A stretch of 64,000 nt of DNA from Acetohalobium arabaticum DSM 5501 (GTDB lineage Bacteria > Bacillota > Halanaerobiia > Halobacteroidales > Acetohalobiaceae), in contig NC_014378.1 in NCBI RefSeq assembly GCF_000144695.1, positions 408,781 through 472,780 on the forward strand, in the 5' to 3' direction. Numbering within the stretch: position 1 is the first letter of the stretch; the number at the start of each line of letters is the position of its first letter. The notes below the pieces were generated by a model, which worked only from the letters and a program-made list of their open reading frames with translations, ran no database searches and was not told where the DNA came from. Below are positions 37,177 to 46,754 of this stretch, piece after piece. The position numbers and the translations under genes were made by a program.

Positions 37177-39564
37177 TTAATTGGATATATCAAAGAATTC
37201 TTCAAACTTTTCTTTGATTTTATCAGTCTGATTTTTAATTTTATCTTGGAGTGAATCAGGTCTGTGTGCTTCACATTTTTCTTCGGGCATTCTTTCATAG
37301 ATATAATTACCTTCATCATCGCGAAGCGGAACTTTAGTTTCTTCATCAACTTTTTTGATTGGTACTCCATTTTCATCAACTTTAATATGTGTTTCCTGTT
37401 GATAAGTATAGGTTCTTACTTTCTCCGGTGGACAGTAATCAGTAGCTAATTTACCGGTGGACGTATCAACCTTTACTTCAGTTGTTGGTTGATGCAGCTC
37501 ACATTCTTCTGTCGGTTCTGTACCCTTAATAAAGATTTCTTCTCTGATAGTATTTTCAGGACAGTCTTTACTTGGAAGTTTACTGCTTTCAATACAGATC
37601 TTTTTGGAAACAATATTATCGGTAGTAGAAAATTCAGTAACCGGTTTATTTTTGATTATTTTCCGCATATATTCGCTCCATAGCCGGGCAGTTTCAGCAC
37701 TGGAGATAGTATTAGTATTTGGTTTTGCTTCATTTTCATTAGCAGAAAGCAGCTTTTCTTCGTTTTTAATTTTATATTTCATTTTAGAAGGAGCATCTTC
37801 TCCAATCCAGATGCTAGTAACTAAATCCGGAGTATACCCTACAAACCAGGCATCAGTATAATTAGAAGTAGTTCCGGTCTTACCAGCAGCGGGTCGACCG
37901 AGATTAGCTCTCCATCCTGTTCCCCAAACAATAGGGCCTCGGGCGAGGACTGATTCTAACATGTCATTGACAATATAGGTAACATCCTTATCCAACACTA
38001 TTTTTTTGTTAGAGTCATTCTCATAGATAACATTACCGCGGTTATCCACGACTTTTAAAAGAGAAATAGGTTCAACTCGAACACCTTCATTAGCTAGTAC
38101 TCCGTAAGATGAAGCCATTTCTAAAGGAGTTACTCCTTTAGTTAAGCCACCGAGGGCTAAAGCTAAATTTTTATCATTTTTAGCACCTGTTTCGACTATA
38201 TTTTTAATTCCCATTTTTTTGGCTACTTCAATTGTATTATCGATTCCTACTTTATCCAATAATTTAACAGCCATAACATTAATTGATTTGGCTAATCCAA
38301 TTCTTAGGGTAGTAGGGCCTAAATACTCGTCATTATAATTCTGAGGAATCCATTTATCTTCTGAACTAGAGCCTACTTGATAAGCTTCAGGTGTATCATC
38401 TATTACTGAAGCAGGTGAATATCCCTGTTCAACGGCTGCTGTATAGACGAATGGTTTAAAAGCAGATCCTGGCTGTCGATAGGCTTGTGTAACTCGGTTG
38501 TACCTATCTTCTTCTTCACCACGGCCGCCGATCATTGTTTTAATATGACCGTTTTGTGGATTAATAGTTGTTAATGCAATCTGTGGCTGCAGTCGACCTT
38601 TTCCTTCTTTTTTATTAACACTGGGAATATAATCTTTAAAGGCTTCTTTAACTGTTTCTTCAGCTTTTGTCTGCATTTCATAATCGAGAGTAGTATATAC
38701 TTTTAATCCACTATTATAGACTGCCTGTGCGCCATACATATCGATTAGTTTCTTGCGGATATGACGAACAAAGTAAGGTGCTTTATCTTCCTTACGTTCT
38801 AGTCCATTTTCAGTTTTAATCGGCTGATTTTTTGCTTTTTCAGCCTGGGATTCAGTAATATATCCGTATTTTTTCATTTGTTCTAAAACAAGATTTCTTC
38901 TTACTTTAGCTTTTTGTTTATTTTTGTATGGTGAATATTTATTTGGTGCTTTGGGTAATCCAGCAAGCAAAGCAGCTTCGGGTAAAGTTAAGTTCTCTAC
39001 ATCTTTATCGAAATAAAATTCAGCTGCTGTTTGGACTCCATAAACACTATGACCGAGATATATTTCATTGAGGTAGAATTCTAAAATTTCTTCTTTAGTA
39101 TACATTCTTTCGAACTGAATAGCTAAATAGGCTTCTTGAATTTTACGGTAGAGAGTACGCTCATGAGTCAGTAATGCATTTTTAGCTAATTGCTGGGTGA
39201 GAGTACTTCCTCCTTGAATGATTCCTCCTCCTTTGATATCGACCCATAATGCTCTACCGATAGCCCATGGATCCACTCCATAATGTTCATAAAAGCGGTT
39301 ATCTTCAATTGCTACTATGGCATTCTGTAAATTTTGAGGCATTCTGTCAATTGGAGCATAGACTCTATTTTCTTGATAAAGCCTTGATAATAATTTGTTA
39401 TCTTCCGAATAAATTGTAGTTGATTCACTGGGTTTCCAGCGCCCATAATTTGATATATCAGGAGTTTCGTTAACAATCCAGGCAACAGATCCAATTAAAG
39501 CGCCAGAAAGAATTGCAAATAATAATATAATAGATATTATAGATACCTTTTTGAACCGGGACAT
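37177..39564 (-). CDS. Class A penicillin-binding protein (PBP1A family)
   Basis: 795 aa. A membrane anchor lies at about 8-33. The GT51 glycosyltransferase domain has EDNRFYEHYG (87-96) and the GGSTLTQQLAKN stretch. The transpeptidase domain has GSAFKPF (catalytic Ser367, Lys370), SIN (about 434) and KTGTT. The C-terminal 150 residues form a Cys-containing tail (CPENTIREE, CELHQ, CPPEK, CEAH) of unknown role. It polymerises and cross-links peptidoglycan outside the membrane. It stands alone on the minus strand, starting at ATG 39564 with GGAGGAAG upstream. Confidence 0.96.
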   Translation of the reverse strand: MSRFKKVSIISIILLFAILSGALIGSVAWIVNETPDISNYGRWKPSESTTIYSEDNKLLSRLYQENRVYAPIDRMPQNLQNAIVAIEDNRFYEHYGVDPWAIGRALWVDIKGGGIIQGGSTLTQQLAKNALLTHERTLYRKIQEAYLAIQFERMYTKEEILEFYLNEIYLGHSVYGVQTAAEFYFDKDVENLTLPEAALLAGLPKAPNKYSPYKNKQKAKVRRNLVLEQMKKYGYITESQAEKAKNQPIKTENGLERKEDKAPYFVRHIRKKLIDMYGAQAVYNSGLKVYTTLDYEMQTKAEETVKEAFKDYIPSVNKKEGKGRLQPQIALTTINPQNGHIKTMIGGRGEEEDRYNRVTQAYRQPGSAFKPFVYTAAVEQGYSPASVIDDTPEAYQVGSSSEDKWIPQNYNDEYLGPTTLRIGLAKSINVMAVKLLDKVGIDNTIEVAKKMGIKNIVETGAKNDKNLALALGGLTKGVTPLEMASSYGVLANEGVRVEPISLLKVVDNRGNVIYENDSNKKIVLDKDVTYIVNDMLESVLARGPIVWGTGWRANLGRPAAGKTGTTSNYTDAWFVGYTPDLVTSIWIGEDAPSKMKYKIKNEEKLLSANENEAKPNTNTISSAETARLWSEYMRKIIKNKPVTEFSTTDNIVSKKICIESSKLPSKDCPENTIREEIFIKGTEPTEECELHQPTTEVKVDTSTGKLATDYCPPEKVRTYTYQQETHIKVDENGVPIKKVDEETKVPLRDDEGNYIYERMPEEKCEAHRPDSLQDKIKNQTDKIKEKFEEFFDISN

Positions 39565-39672
39565 TATGCTTCCTCCTTCCAGATTTTATTATAACATAAA
39601 ATAAATAAGATATATAGTCTGGATTAAAATAAAAATCTGGTAGTAGAATAGGGAGTCGAAAAATTTAGTGAA

Positions 39673-39701
39673 TTGATATTTTATTTTGGCTATGTTATAA
39701 T
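39673..39701 (+). promoter_or_regulatory. Promoter of tyrS
   Basis: TTGATA (39673-39678), 17 bases, TATAAT (39696-39701), 48 bases before the start. No T-box is present, unlike thrS and pheS. Confidence 0.65.
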
Positions 39702-39749
39702 ATTATAGCATATTTTGAAAATTGATTTTAAGCATAGGAGGCCATAGAT

Positions 39750-40982
39750 ATGAGTAGTGAGAGTGGAATTGAAAAGCAGTTACAGATTATTAAACGCGGA
39801 GTAACAGAATTGATTTCGGAAGATGAACTGGAGGATAAACTAAAAGAGGCTCAAAAAGAAGATAGACCATTAAAGGTAAAGCTTGGGCTTGATCCTACAG
39901 CACCTGATATTCATCTAGGCCATACTGTTGTGTTACAGAAGTTAAAGCAGTTTCAGGATTTAGGCCATGAGGTTATTCTACTTATCGGTGATTTTACTGG
40001 TCGAATTGGTGATCCCTCGGGCAAATCAAAGACTAGACCACAGCTGACGGAAGAAGAAGTAATGGAGAATGCTAAAACCTATCAAGAACAGATCTTTAAA
40101 GTTTTGGACCCGGATAAAACCCGGTTAGTCTTTAATAGTGAATGGTTAGGTGAAATGGATTTTGCTGATGTACTTAATCTTTCGTCTAAATATACAGTAG
40201 CAAGAATGCTAGAACGGGAAGATTTTTCTAATCGTTATGAAAATAATCAATCGATTGGTGTACATGAATTCTTTTATCCACTGATGCAGGGTTATGATTC
40301 CGTGGCTATTGAAGCCGACGTTGAACTGGGAGGGACTGATCAGAAGTTTAATCTTTTAGTTGGCCGTAGACTCCAAAAGGAGTATGGTCAGGATCCACAG
40401 GTTATTTTGATGATGCCGCTATTAGAAGGATTAGATGGTGAACAGAAGATGAGTAAGAGTTTGGGGAATTACATAGGTATCGATGATGATCCTAATGATA
40501 TGTATGGTAAAGTAATGTCAATTCCTGATAAATTACTGGGACGTTATTTTGAGTTATTAACTGATGTTTCTCTAGAAGAATTAGAGGAGATCAAAAACGG
40601 TTTATCCAGTGGAGAATTACATCCAATGGAGACCAAAAAACGCTTGGCAGAAACAATTGTAGCTAAATATTATGATGAAACAACAGCTAAAAAAGCTGCT
40701 CGGGAATTTGAACGTGTCTTTAAAGATGGAGAATTGCCGGAAGATATTCCGCAGGTAGAGCTGTCTAGTGATAGATTAGAAGATGGTGAACTCTGGATTG
40801 TCAAGCTAGTAGCAGCTACTGGATTAGTAGACAGCAACAGTCAGGCCCGAAGAATGATTAAACAGGGTGCAGTCAAAATTGATGGTGAGAAGTATGATAA
40901 GATGAATCTTGATCTGGAAGTAGAGGATGGGATGATAATTCAGATCGGTAAGAAACGCTTTGCTGAAATAATTTTAGATTAA
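39750..40982 (+). CDS. tyrS: Tyrosine-tRNA ligase (TyrZ-like)
   Basis: 410 aa. Class I synthetase with HLGH (55-58) and KMSKS (234-238), a tyrosine pocket in the [13 protein letters not shown] region and an S4 RNA-binding domain at the C-terminus (about 345-408, with [16 protein letters not shown]). KMSKS rather than KFGKS, and the overall style, place it in the TyrZ/type 2 group. It charges tRNA-Tyr in the cytoplasm. Confidence 0.96.
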   Translation: MSSESGIEKQLQIIKRGVTELISEDELEDKLKEAQKEDRPLKVKLGLDPTAPDIHLGHTVVLQKLKQFQDLGHEVILLIGDFTGRIGDPSGKSKTRPQLTEEEVMENAKTYQEQIFKVLDPDKTRLVFNSEWLGEMDFADVLNLSSKYTVARMLEREDFSNRYENNQSIGVHEFFYPLMQGYDSVAIEADVELGGTDQKFNLLVGRRLQKEYGQDPQVILMMPLLEGLDGEQKMSKSLGNYIGIDDDPNDMYGKVMSIPDKLLGRYFELLTDVSLEELEEIKNGLSSGELHPMETKKRLAETIVAKYYDETTAKKAAREFERVFKDGELPEDIPQVELSSDRLEDGELWIVKLVAATGLVDSNSQARRMIKQGAVKIDGEKYDKMNLDLEVEDGMIIQIGKKRFAEIILD

Positions 40983-40994
40983 ATTTTTTCACAT

Positions 40995-41031
40995 AACCAC
41001 CTCTTAATACATAGAATATTAAGAGGTGGTT
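40995..41031 (+). promoter_or_regulatory. Hairpin covering the yunB ribosome site
   Basis: AACCACCTCTTAATA (40995-41009) pairs perfectly over 15 bp with TATTAAGAGGTGGTT (41017-41031), and the 3' arm contains the Shine-Dalgarno GAGGTGG of yunB. There is no T run after it, so it looks more like translational control (or insulation from tyrS read-through) than a plain terminator. Confidence 0.65.
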
Positions 41032-41034
41032 AGT

Positions 41035-41700
41035 TTGTATCTATCGCTAAAAAGATTATTGGCCTTAATATTAATAGCTACTCTTTTATTTGCTTTTCTT
41101 TTTGTAATTTTAATAGAGATCAAACTCAGACCTATATTCCATAGTATATCTAAAACTAAGGTTTCTACTATGGTAACTAAATTAGTTAATCAGGCGATAC
41201 AGCAGAAGTCAAAAGAATTTACATATGGTGATTTAGTTAAGCTTAAGACTGATGCAGAGGGTAATGTTGTTTTTATGCAGCCTAACATTCAAAAAATAAA
41301 TCATGTCTCTTCCCGGTTAGCACTTGAGATTCAGTCATCTTTAAAGAAAATTAAAGGGAAGGATATAGAGTTACCATTGTTACAGGTGTTTGGGATTGAT
41401 ATTCTAGCTGATTATGGACCTAAATTAGATGTTAGAGTTATTCCTTATAGTTCTATAAATACTGATATTGTTGATTACTTTCAATCTGCTGGTATTAATC
41501 AAACAAGACATAAGATTGATTTACAGGTTATTGTTAATACTAGAGTAGTTATTCCGTTTTTGAGTGAAGATATTCAGATTGATACTACTGTTCCGTTAAC
41601 GGAAGCAGTAATAGTTGGTGATGTACCTGAAGTCTATGTCGATTTAAAGAATGGATTATTTGGAAGTAGTGAAGCAGACAATAAAACAAATGATAATTAG
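41035..41700 (+). CDS. yunB: Sporulation protein YunB
   Basis: 221 aa when started at TTG 41035, five bases after GAGGTGG. The frame's first GTG (41026) lies within that site. An N-terminal membrane segment (about 6-30) is followed by an extracytoplasmic domain with the family blocks VFGIDILADYGPKLDVRVIP, NTDIVDYFQSAGINQTRHKI and PLTEAVIVGDVPEVYV. YunB is made in the mother cell and affects spore formation; its biochemical activity is unknown. The start is tucked behind a hairpin. Confidence 0.9.
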   Translation: MYLSLKRLLALILIATLLFAFLFVILIEIKLRPIFHSISKTKVSTMVTKLVNQAIQQKSKEFTYGDLVKLKTDAEGNVVFMQPNIQKINHVSSRLALEIQSSLKKIKGKDIELPLLQVFGIDILADYGPKLDVRVIPYSSINTDIVDYFQSAGINQTRHKIDLQVIVNTRVVIPFLSEDIQIDTTVPLTEAVIVGDVPEVYVDLKNGLFGSSEADNKTNDN

Positions 41701-41707
41701 GTTATAT

Positions 41708-41738
41708 AAGCCGCTCGGTATTTGATACTGAGCGGCTT
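41708..41738 (+). terminator. Terminator after yunB
   Basis: AAGCCGCTCGGTA and TACTGAGCGGCTT form a 12-13-bp stem with one mismatch, then TTCCAATTTTTA. Confidence 0.7.
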
Positions 41739-41834
41739 TCCAATTTTTAAAAGTCTCTATTCTGTTTATTAAGCAATAATTTAGGACATAATAACAGATA
41801 CAGTAGACTGGAAAGGGAAGCAAGGAGGTTAAGA

Positions 41835-42353
41835 ATGAATAAGGGATATGAGGTTATAGATTTGCCAGTAGTTAACTTGGAGACTGGTAAAGAAATAGGG
41901 GATGTTAAAGATGTAGTTTTTGATCCAGATACAGAGAGGATTGTCGGTTTGATTGTAGAAGGAGGCGGCTTCTTTAAAGGCGATAGAATGATCCCTTATG
42001 ATCAACTATACAGTATGGGTGACGATGCTGTAACTATTAAAGATGAGTCTGCTTTAAGTGACCTTGATGATACAAAAGATTATTTAATTGATAATCCTGG
42101 TGATGTGATAGGATCTAAAGTAGTTACTGATGATGGTAAAGAACTGGGGATAATTGAGGATATTATTTTAAATCCTGATGACGGCAATAGAGATAGTTAT
42201 GAAATCACTGATGGCTTGGTACATGATATATTGGATGGTCGGGGCGTATTGAGTGTTTCAAATGAATTAAAGTATGGTGAAGATGTAGTAGTTGTATCTA
42301 ATCTAGAGGACTATCAAGAATTAAATAACCAACAATCAACTAAGGAGGAATAA
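41835..42353 (+). CDS. PRC-barrel domain protein
   Basis: 172 aa with two PRC-barrel repeats. The first is about 8-75 (GKEIGDVKDVVFDPDTERIV), the second about 92-160 (IGSKVVTDDGKELGIIEDII). PRC barrels occur in RimM, in photosynthetic reaction centre H subunits and in many small adaptor proteins of unknown role. The next gene encodes a YtxH-like membrane-anchored protein four bases away, so the two may form a complex at the membrane. Confidence 0.85.
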   Translation: MNKGYEVIDLPVVNLETGKEIGDVKDVVFDPDTERIVGLIVEGGGFFKGDRMIPYDQLYSMGDDAVTIKDESALSDLDDTKDYLIDNPGDVIGSKVVTDDGKELGIIEDIILNPDDGNRDSYEITDGLVHDILDGRGVLSVSNELKYGEDVVVVSNLEDYQELNNQQSTKEE

Positions 42354-42356
42354 TAA

Positions 42357-42626
42357 ATGATCTTTAATCGAAAATTCTGGACAGGATTAACTTTAGGTGG
42401 ACTTGGCGGTCTTTATCTGCTTAACTATCTAAGGGAGAAGAATAGGCAGCCAACTAAACGGGAGGAGTTAGAAGCTTTTGCAGATAGATCACAACAGAAA
42501 GGAAAGGAGTTATTAACAGATCTTATTTCTAGATTAGATTTAGAAGCAGCTGATCTGCAGAATGTGGATAAGTCTGAATTGATGGAGAGTTTAATAGAGA
42601 TGGAGAATCAAAATAACGATAGGTAG
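42357..42626 (+). CDS. Small YtxH-like protein
   Basis: 89 aa with one weak membrane-seeking N-terminus (FWTGLTLGGLGGLYLLNYL, about 7-25) followed by a charged, helical remainder. The pattern recalls YtxH-family general-stress proteins but there is no firm match. It starts four bases after the PRC-barrel gene behind AAGGAGGAA and is followed by the AI-2E-type transporter, so the three genes form an operon. Confidence 0.6.
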   Translation: MIFNRKFWTGLTLGGLGGLYLLNYLREKNRQPTKREELEAFADRSQQKGKELLTDLISRLDLEAADLQNVDKSELMESLIEMENQNNDR

Positions 42627-42636
42627 GAGTTGATCA

Positions 42637-43683
42637 ATTCTGGATGAAAAACGTCAAGAAAGAAAGGCACTATTATTAGTACTGTTAGTAGCTATAATTT
42701 ATTTTCTATATTTAGTTAGAATAGTTCTGCTGCCTTTTGTTTTGGCGATCTTTATTGTTTATCTAGTAAATCCTTTTGTTAAGTTATTAATTAATAGAGG
42801 TGTAAGTCGGAATTTAGCCTTGGTCTTAATCTTTATAATAGTAGTAGGGGGTCTCTTTTTGGTTGGCTTCTTTGCGGCTCCGCCTCTAATTGAAGAATTA
42901 AATGCTTTGGCTAATAGAATTCCGCAGTATAGTATTGAAATACAGAAGATTATTGATTCTGTTACTCAGAAGTATCAGCGGTTTAAACTGCCGTCTACCT
43001 TTCAATTAGTTGTGGATAATGCTATTGAAAGGATTCAGAATATAATCCTTCAGTTTGTAGAACGGACTACTGAAGTCATTATCGGCATTCTATCGAGATT
43101 TTTTAGCCTTATAATGGCTCCAATACTGGCCTTTTATATGTTGAAAGATATAGAAACAATTAAGAAGAATTTCTGGACGCTGATTCCTAAGGAAAGCCGC
43201 AAGGATATCAAGCAGTTGTTAAAAAAGATTGATAAAGTATTGATTGATTATCTTAAAGGACAACTGTTGGTTTCGGTGGTAGTAGGTCTTTTATCAATGT
43301 TAGGTCTGTATCTTTTAGATATTAATTTTTATTTAATTATTGGAATTTTTGCTGGAATAATGAATTTGATTCCTTATCTTGGAGTTGTGTTTGGAATTCT
43401 ACCAGCTGTTTTTGTAGCTTCCTTTAAGTCTTTTCAGTCAATCCTGGAGGTTATAGTGATGTTTGCTTTTGTCCAACAGTTAGAGGGTAGTTTGATTTCT
43501 CCTAAAATAGTTGGGGATAAAGTGGGACTGCATCCGATTCTGATTATTTTTTCTTTATTAGTAGGGGGAGAGTTATTAGGAATTATTGGAATGTTACTGG
43601 CAGTTCCTGTTGCTGGTATAATCAAAGTAATACTTAATCATTATATCAGTCGAGCCATAAAGATAAATAAAGGTGAAAGTTGA
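42637..43683 (+). CDS. AI-2E family transporter (PerM/YtvI type), AUU start
   Basis: About 348 aa. The stop TGA at 42631-42633 is in frame just upstream, and no ATG, GTG or TTG occurs until TTG 42742, which would remove the first membrane helices. ATT 42637, seven bases after AGGAG, gives LDEKRQERKALLLVLLVAII and the normal family length. Seven or eight helices, the central amphipathic region with a long periplasmic-type domain, and the C-terminal block PYLGVVFGILPAV and EGSLISPKIVGDKVGLHP are diagnostic. Relatives export autoinducer-2 or carry Na+/H+; the function here is open. Confidence 0.88.
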   Translation: MLDEKRQERKALLLVLLVAIIYFLYLVRIVLLPFVLAIFIVYLVNPFVKLLINRGVSRNLALVLIFIIVVGGLFLVGFFAAPPLIEELNALANRIPQYSIEIQKIIDSVTQKYQRFKLPSTFQLVVDNAIERIQNIILQFVERTTEVIIGILSRFFSLIMAPILAFYMLKDIETIKKNFWTLIPKESRKDIKQLLKKIDKVLIDYLKGQLLVSVVVGLLSMLGLYLLDINFYLIIGIFAGIMNLIPYLGVVFGILPAVFVASFKSFQSILEVIVMFAFVQQLEGSLISPKIVGDKVGLHPILIIFSLLVGGELLGIIGMLLAVPVAGIIKVILNHYISRAIKINKGES

Positions 43684-43708
43684 CAATATAAGTCTTTTTT
43701 AGTATCAT
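43680..43708 (+). promoter_or_regulatory. Promoter of alaS operon
   Basis: TTGACA (43680-43685) overlaps the stop codon of the transporter; TATCAT (43703-43708) follows after 17 bases. Confidence 0.6.
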
Positions 43709-43788
43709 ATAAAATATAAACTGTATTGAAAGCAAAAAAATCGATATATTTGATAGTGGAGGAGTTAGGTCAAGGAGGGGAATAAATT

Positions 43789-46416
43789 ATGTCAATGACT
43801 AGTAAAGAAATTAGACAGAAGTTTTTGGATTACTTCGAAAGCAAGGGCCATCTAATATTACCTAGTGCGCCTTTGGTACCTCAAAATGATCCTAGTTTAT
43901 TATGGATTAATGCCGGAATGACGCCTTTTAAACCTTATTTTAATGGACAAGCTACTCCTCCTAAGACGAGGATAGTTACTTCCCAGAAATGTATTCGGAC
44001 TAATGATATTGGAAATGTGGGAAAAACAGATAGGCATCATACATTCTTTGAGATGTTAGGGAATTTTTCATTTGGTGATTACTTTAAAGAAGAGGCAATT
44101 AAGTGGTCTTATGATTTTTTAGTTAATGAAATAGAGCTTAAACAGGACAGGTTATGGATCTCTATTTATAAAGATGATGAGGAAGCATTTGAAATTTGGA
44201 AGAATAAGATAGGGATTCCTACTGAACGGATAGTCCGGATGGGTAAGGATGAGAACTTCTGGCAGATAGGAACCGGTCCCTGCGGCCCCTGTTCAGAGAT
44301 CCATTATGATTTAGGAGCTGAATTTGGCTGCAGTGATAATTGTGATTTTGGCTGTGATTGTGATCGGTACCGAGAAGTCTGGAACTTAGTCTTTACTCAG
44401 TATGATTATACAGAGGATGGTGAGTATAAGACACTGCCAAGTAAGAATATAGATACCGGTATGGGACTGGAAAGGCTGGCTTCTATTATTCAGCAGGTTG
44501 ATTCTAACTTTGAAACTGATCTCTTTATACCGATTATTGAATTTATAAGTGAACATACAGAATATGATTATGAATCCAGTGATGAAATCAAGTCGGCTTA
44601 CCGGGTAATTGCTGACCATATTCGCAGTGTTACATTAGCTATTGGCGATGGAGTCTTGCCTTCTAATGAAGGACGGGGTTATATTATCCGCCGTGTGCTA
44701 CGAAGGGCTGTTCGGTATGCTAAGAAGCTTGATCTAAAGCTGCCTTTCTTACATAGAATTGTGCCGGTAGTAGTGGATATTATGGGGAATGAATATACTG
44801 AAATTGCAGACAAAGAGGAACAGATCAAAAAGACTATTAAAAGTGAAGAAGTTAAATTTCAGGAAACACTTGACCAGGGTATGGTAATTTTAGAAGAGTT
44901 AATCGATGAATTAGAAGGAGAAGGCAGAGAAGTAATTCCTGGTGATGAAGTATTTACTCTCTATGATACTTATGGTTTTCCCAAGGAATTAACTGAAGAG
45001 ATTGCTCAGGAACGCGGTTATAGAATAGATAGTGAAGGTTTTGAAGAGGCTATGGAAGAACAGCGGGCTAGAGCCAGAGCAGCCCAGAAGGATCATGACT
45101 GGAGTTCGGCTGAGATAGAGTTATTTAAGGAGCTTAGAGATGAGATAGAGATGCCTGAATTTGTGGGCTATACTCAGCCGGAATGTGAGACTGAAGTGGT
45201 GAAGATAATTAAGGATAATGAATTAGTAGACAGCCTATCTGCTGGTGAAGAGGGACAGGTTGTCTTAACTAAGACTCCGTTTTATGCAGAAAGCGGCGGA
45301 CAGATTGGAGATAAAGGTGCTTTATTAAGTGATGATATAACGGTAACAGTTGTGGACACGCAAGAAAAAGCAGAATTGATCAGCCATCAAGTAGTAATTG
45401 AAGCTGGTAAATTAAGTGTAGGGGATAAGCTGACAGCGAAGATCCAGACTGATCAGCGGATCTATATTAGAAGAAACCATACTGCCACTCACCTTCTACA
45501 TCAGGCTTTAAGAGATATATTAGGGGAACATGTGGATCAGTCTGGTTCCTTAGTGACTCCGGAACGGCTTCGTTTTGACTTTACTCACTTTGAAGCAGTA
45601 AGTGAAGAAGAGTTAAAAGAAATAGAAGAGCGAGTTAATCAAGTAATTAGAAAGAATTTAGAGGTTGAAGTACTTAAAACTACTTTAGAAGAGGCGAAAA
45701 AGATGGGAGCTGCAGCTCTCTTCAGTGAACAGTATGATGATGAGGTTCGCGTGATTAAGATTGGAGACTATAGCTTAGAACTTTGTGGTGGAACCCATGT
45801 TGATGCTGCAGGAGAGATTAATCTATTTAAGATCACTAGTGAAGGTGGAATAGCAGCCGGTGTACGCAGAATTGAGGCTGTTACCGGTAAAGAGGCGCTT
45901 AATTACATAAATCAGCAGGAAGATATACTAAAAGAAGCTGCTGCGGCTTTAAAGGCTAATCCAGAAGAGGTAGTCGAGAAGATTGAAAAACTGCAGTCTA
46001 AGATTAAAGACTTAGAAGCTGAAGTAACTAAGTTTAAGAATAAATTAGCTGATTCTCAGGCTGATGAAGTAGCATCAGATATAGAGGAGATCAACGGTAT
46101 TAATGTAGTCTTGGAAGAGGTTGAAGGACTGGATGCCGAAGGTCTACGGACTATGGGGGATAATATTAAAGAAGAGCTCGATTCTGGGATTATTATTCTG
46201 GCTTCGAAGCTCGGAGAGAAGGTTCTCTTTGTCAGTTTAGTGACTGATGATTTAGTTGATGAAGGATATAATGCCGGTCAGATTATTGGTGAAGTGGCCC
46301 GTGTTGCCGGAGGTGGCGGTGGTGGCCGTCCTGATATGGCTCAGGCTGGAGGTAGTCAGCCGGATAAGTTGGATGCTGCTTTCAAAAAAGCACGAGAATT
46401 GATAGCAGCTGAATAA
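43789..46416 (+). CDS. alaS: Alanine-tRNA ligase
   Basis: 875 aa, full length. The class II catalytic core has motif 1-2 around HHTFFEMLGNFSFGDYFK and motif 3 GMGLERLASI. The editing domain has the zinc ligands HTATHLLH (HxxxH) and ELCGGTHV. The C-Ala domain ends with the glycine-rich GGGGGGRPDMAQAGG. It charges tRNA-Ala and clears Ser- and Gly-tRNA-Ala. First gene of the alaS-ireB-...-ruvX cluster conserved in Bacillota. Start behind AAGGAGGGG. Confidence 0.98.
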   Translation: MSMTSKEIRQKFLDYFESKGHLILPSAPLVPQNDPSLLWINAGMTPFKPYFNGQATPPKTRIVTSQKCIRTNDIGNVGKTDRHHTFFEMLGNFSFGDYFKEEAIKWSYDFLVNEIELKQDRLWISIYKDDEEAFEIWKNKIGIPTERIVRMGKDENFWQIGTGPCGPCSEIHYDLGAEFGCSDNCDFGCDCDRYREVWNLVFTQYDYTEDGEYKTLPSKNIDTGMGLERLASIIQQVDSNFETDLFIPIIEFISEHTEYDYESSDEIKSAYRVIADHIRSVTLAIGDGVLPSNEGRGYIIRRVLRRAVRYAKKLDLKLPFLHRIVPVVVDIMGNEYTEIADKEEQIKKTIKSEEVKFQETLDQGMVILEELIDELEGEGREVIPGDEVFTLYDTYGFPKELTEEIAQERGYRIDSEGFEEAMEEQRARARAAQKDHDWSSAEIELFKELRDEIEMPEFVGYTQPECETEVVKIIKDNELVDSLSAGEEGQVVLTKTPFYAESGGQIGDKGALLSDDITVTVVDTQEKAELISHQVVIEAGKLSVGDKLTAKIQTDQRIYIRRNHTATHLLHQALRDILGEHVDQSGSLVTPERLRFDFTHFEAVSEEELKEIEERVNQVIRKNLEVEVLKTTLEEAKKMGAAALFSEQYDDEVRVIKIGDYSLELCGGTHVDAAGEINLFKITSEGGIAAGVRRIEAVTGKEALNYINQQEDILKEAAAALKANPEEVVEKIEKLQSKIKDLEAEVTKFKNKLADSQADEVASDIEEINGINVVLEEVEGLDAEGLRTMGDNIKEELDSGIIILASKLGEKVLFVSLVTDDLVDEGYNAGQIIGEVARVAGGGGGGRPDMAQAGGSQPDKLDAAFKKARELIAAE

Positions 46417-46449
46417 GAGCGAATTATAATCAGTTAAGGTGGGATGCAA

Positions 46450-46713
46450 ATGAGTCGTCATGATGAAACTATGAAGTTTAAGGTAAAGAAAGAAGAAATT
46501 AAAGAAGTTTCGGAAGTATTGGCTGAAGTCTATGAGGCGTTGGATGAGAAGGGGTATAATCCTATTAATCAGATTGTAGGCTATATCTTATCAGGAGATC
46601 CAGCCTATATTACTAGCCATCAGGAGGCCAGAAGTAAGATTCGCCGTTTTGAACGAGACGAGATAATTGAAGAATTAGTCCGTAATTATCTAGAGGACGG
46701 AAAAACCGAATAA
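46450..46713 (+). CDS. ireB: IreB-family regulatory phosphoprotein (DUF965)
   Basis: 87 aa from ATG 46450. The ATG at 46444 abuts AAGGTGGG. The sequence [15 protein letters not shown] through [20 protein letters not shown] is nearly invariant in the family. IreB is phosphorylated by the PASTA kinase IreK on threonines near the N-terminus (here the Thr in DETMKF) and influences cell-wall stress responses in enterococci. Its place after alaS is conserved. Confidence 0.94.
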   Translation: MSRHDETMKFKVKKEEIKEVSEVLAEVYEALDEKGYNPINQIVGYILSGDPAYITSHQEARSKIRRFERDEIIEELVRNYLEDGKTE

Positions 46714-46754
46714 AATATATCAATTATGCTGTGAATTTAATATGGAGTGATTAA

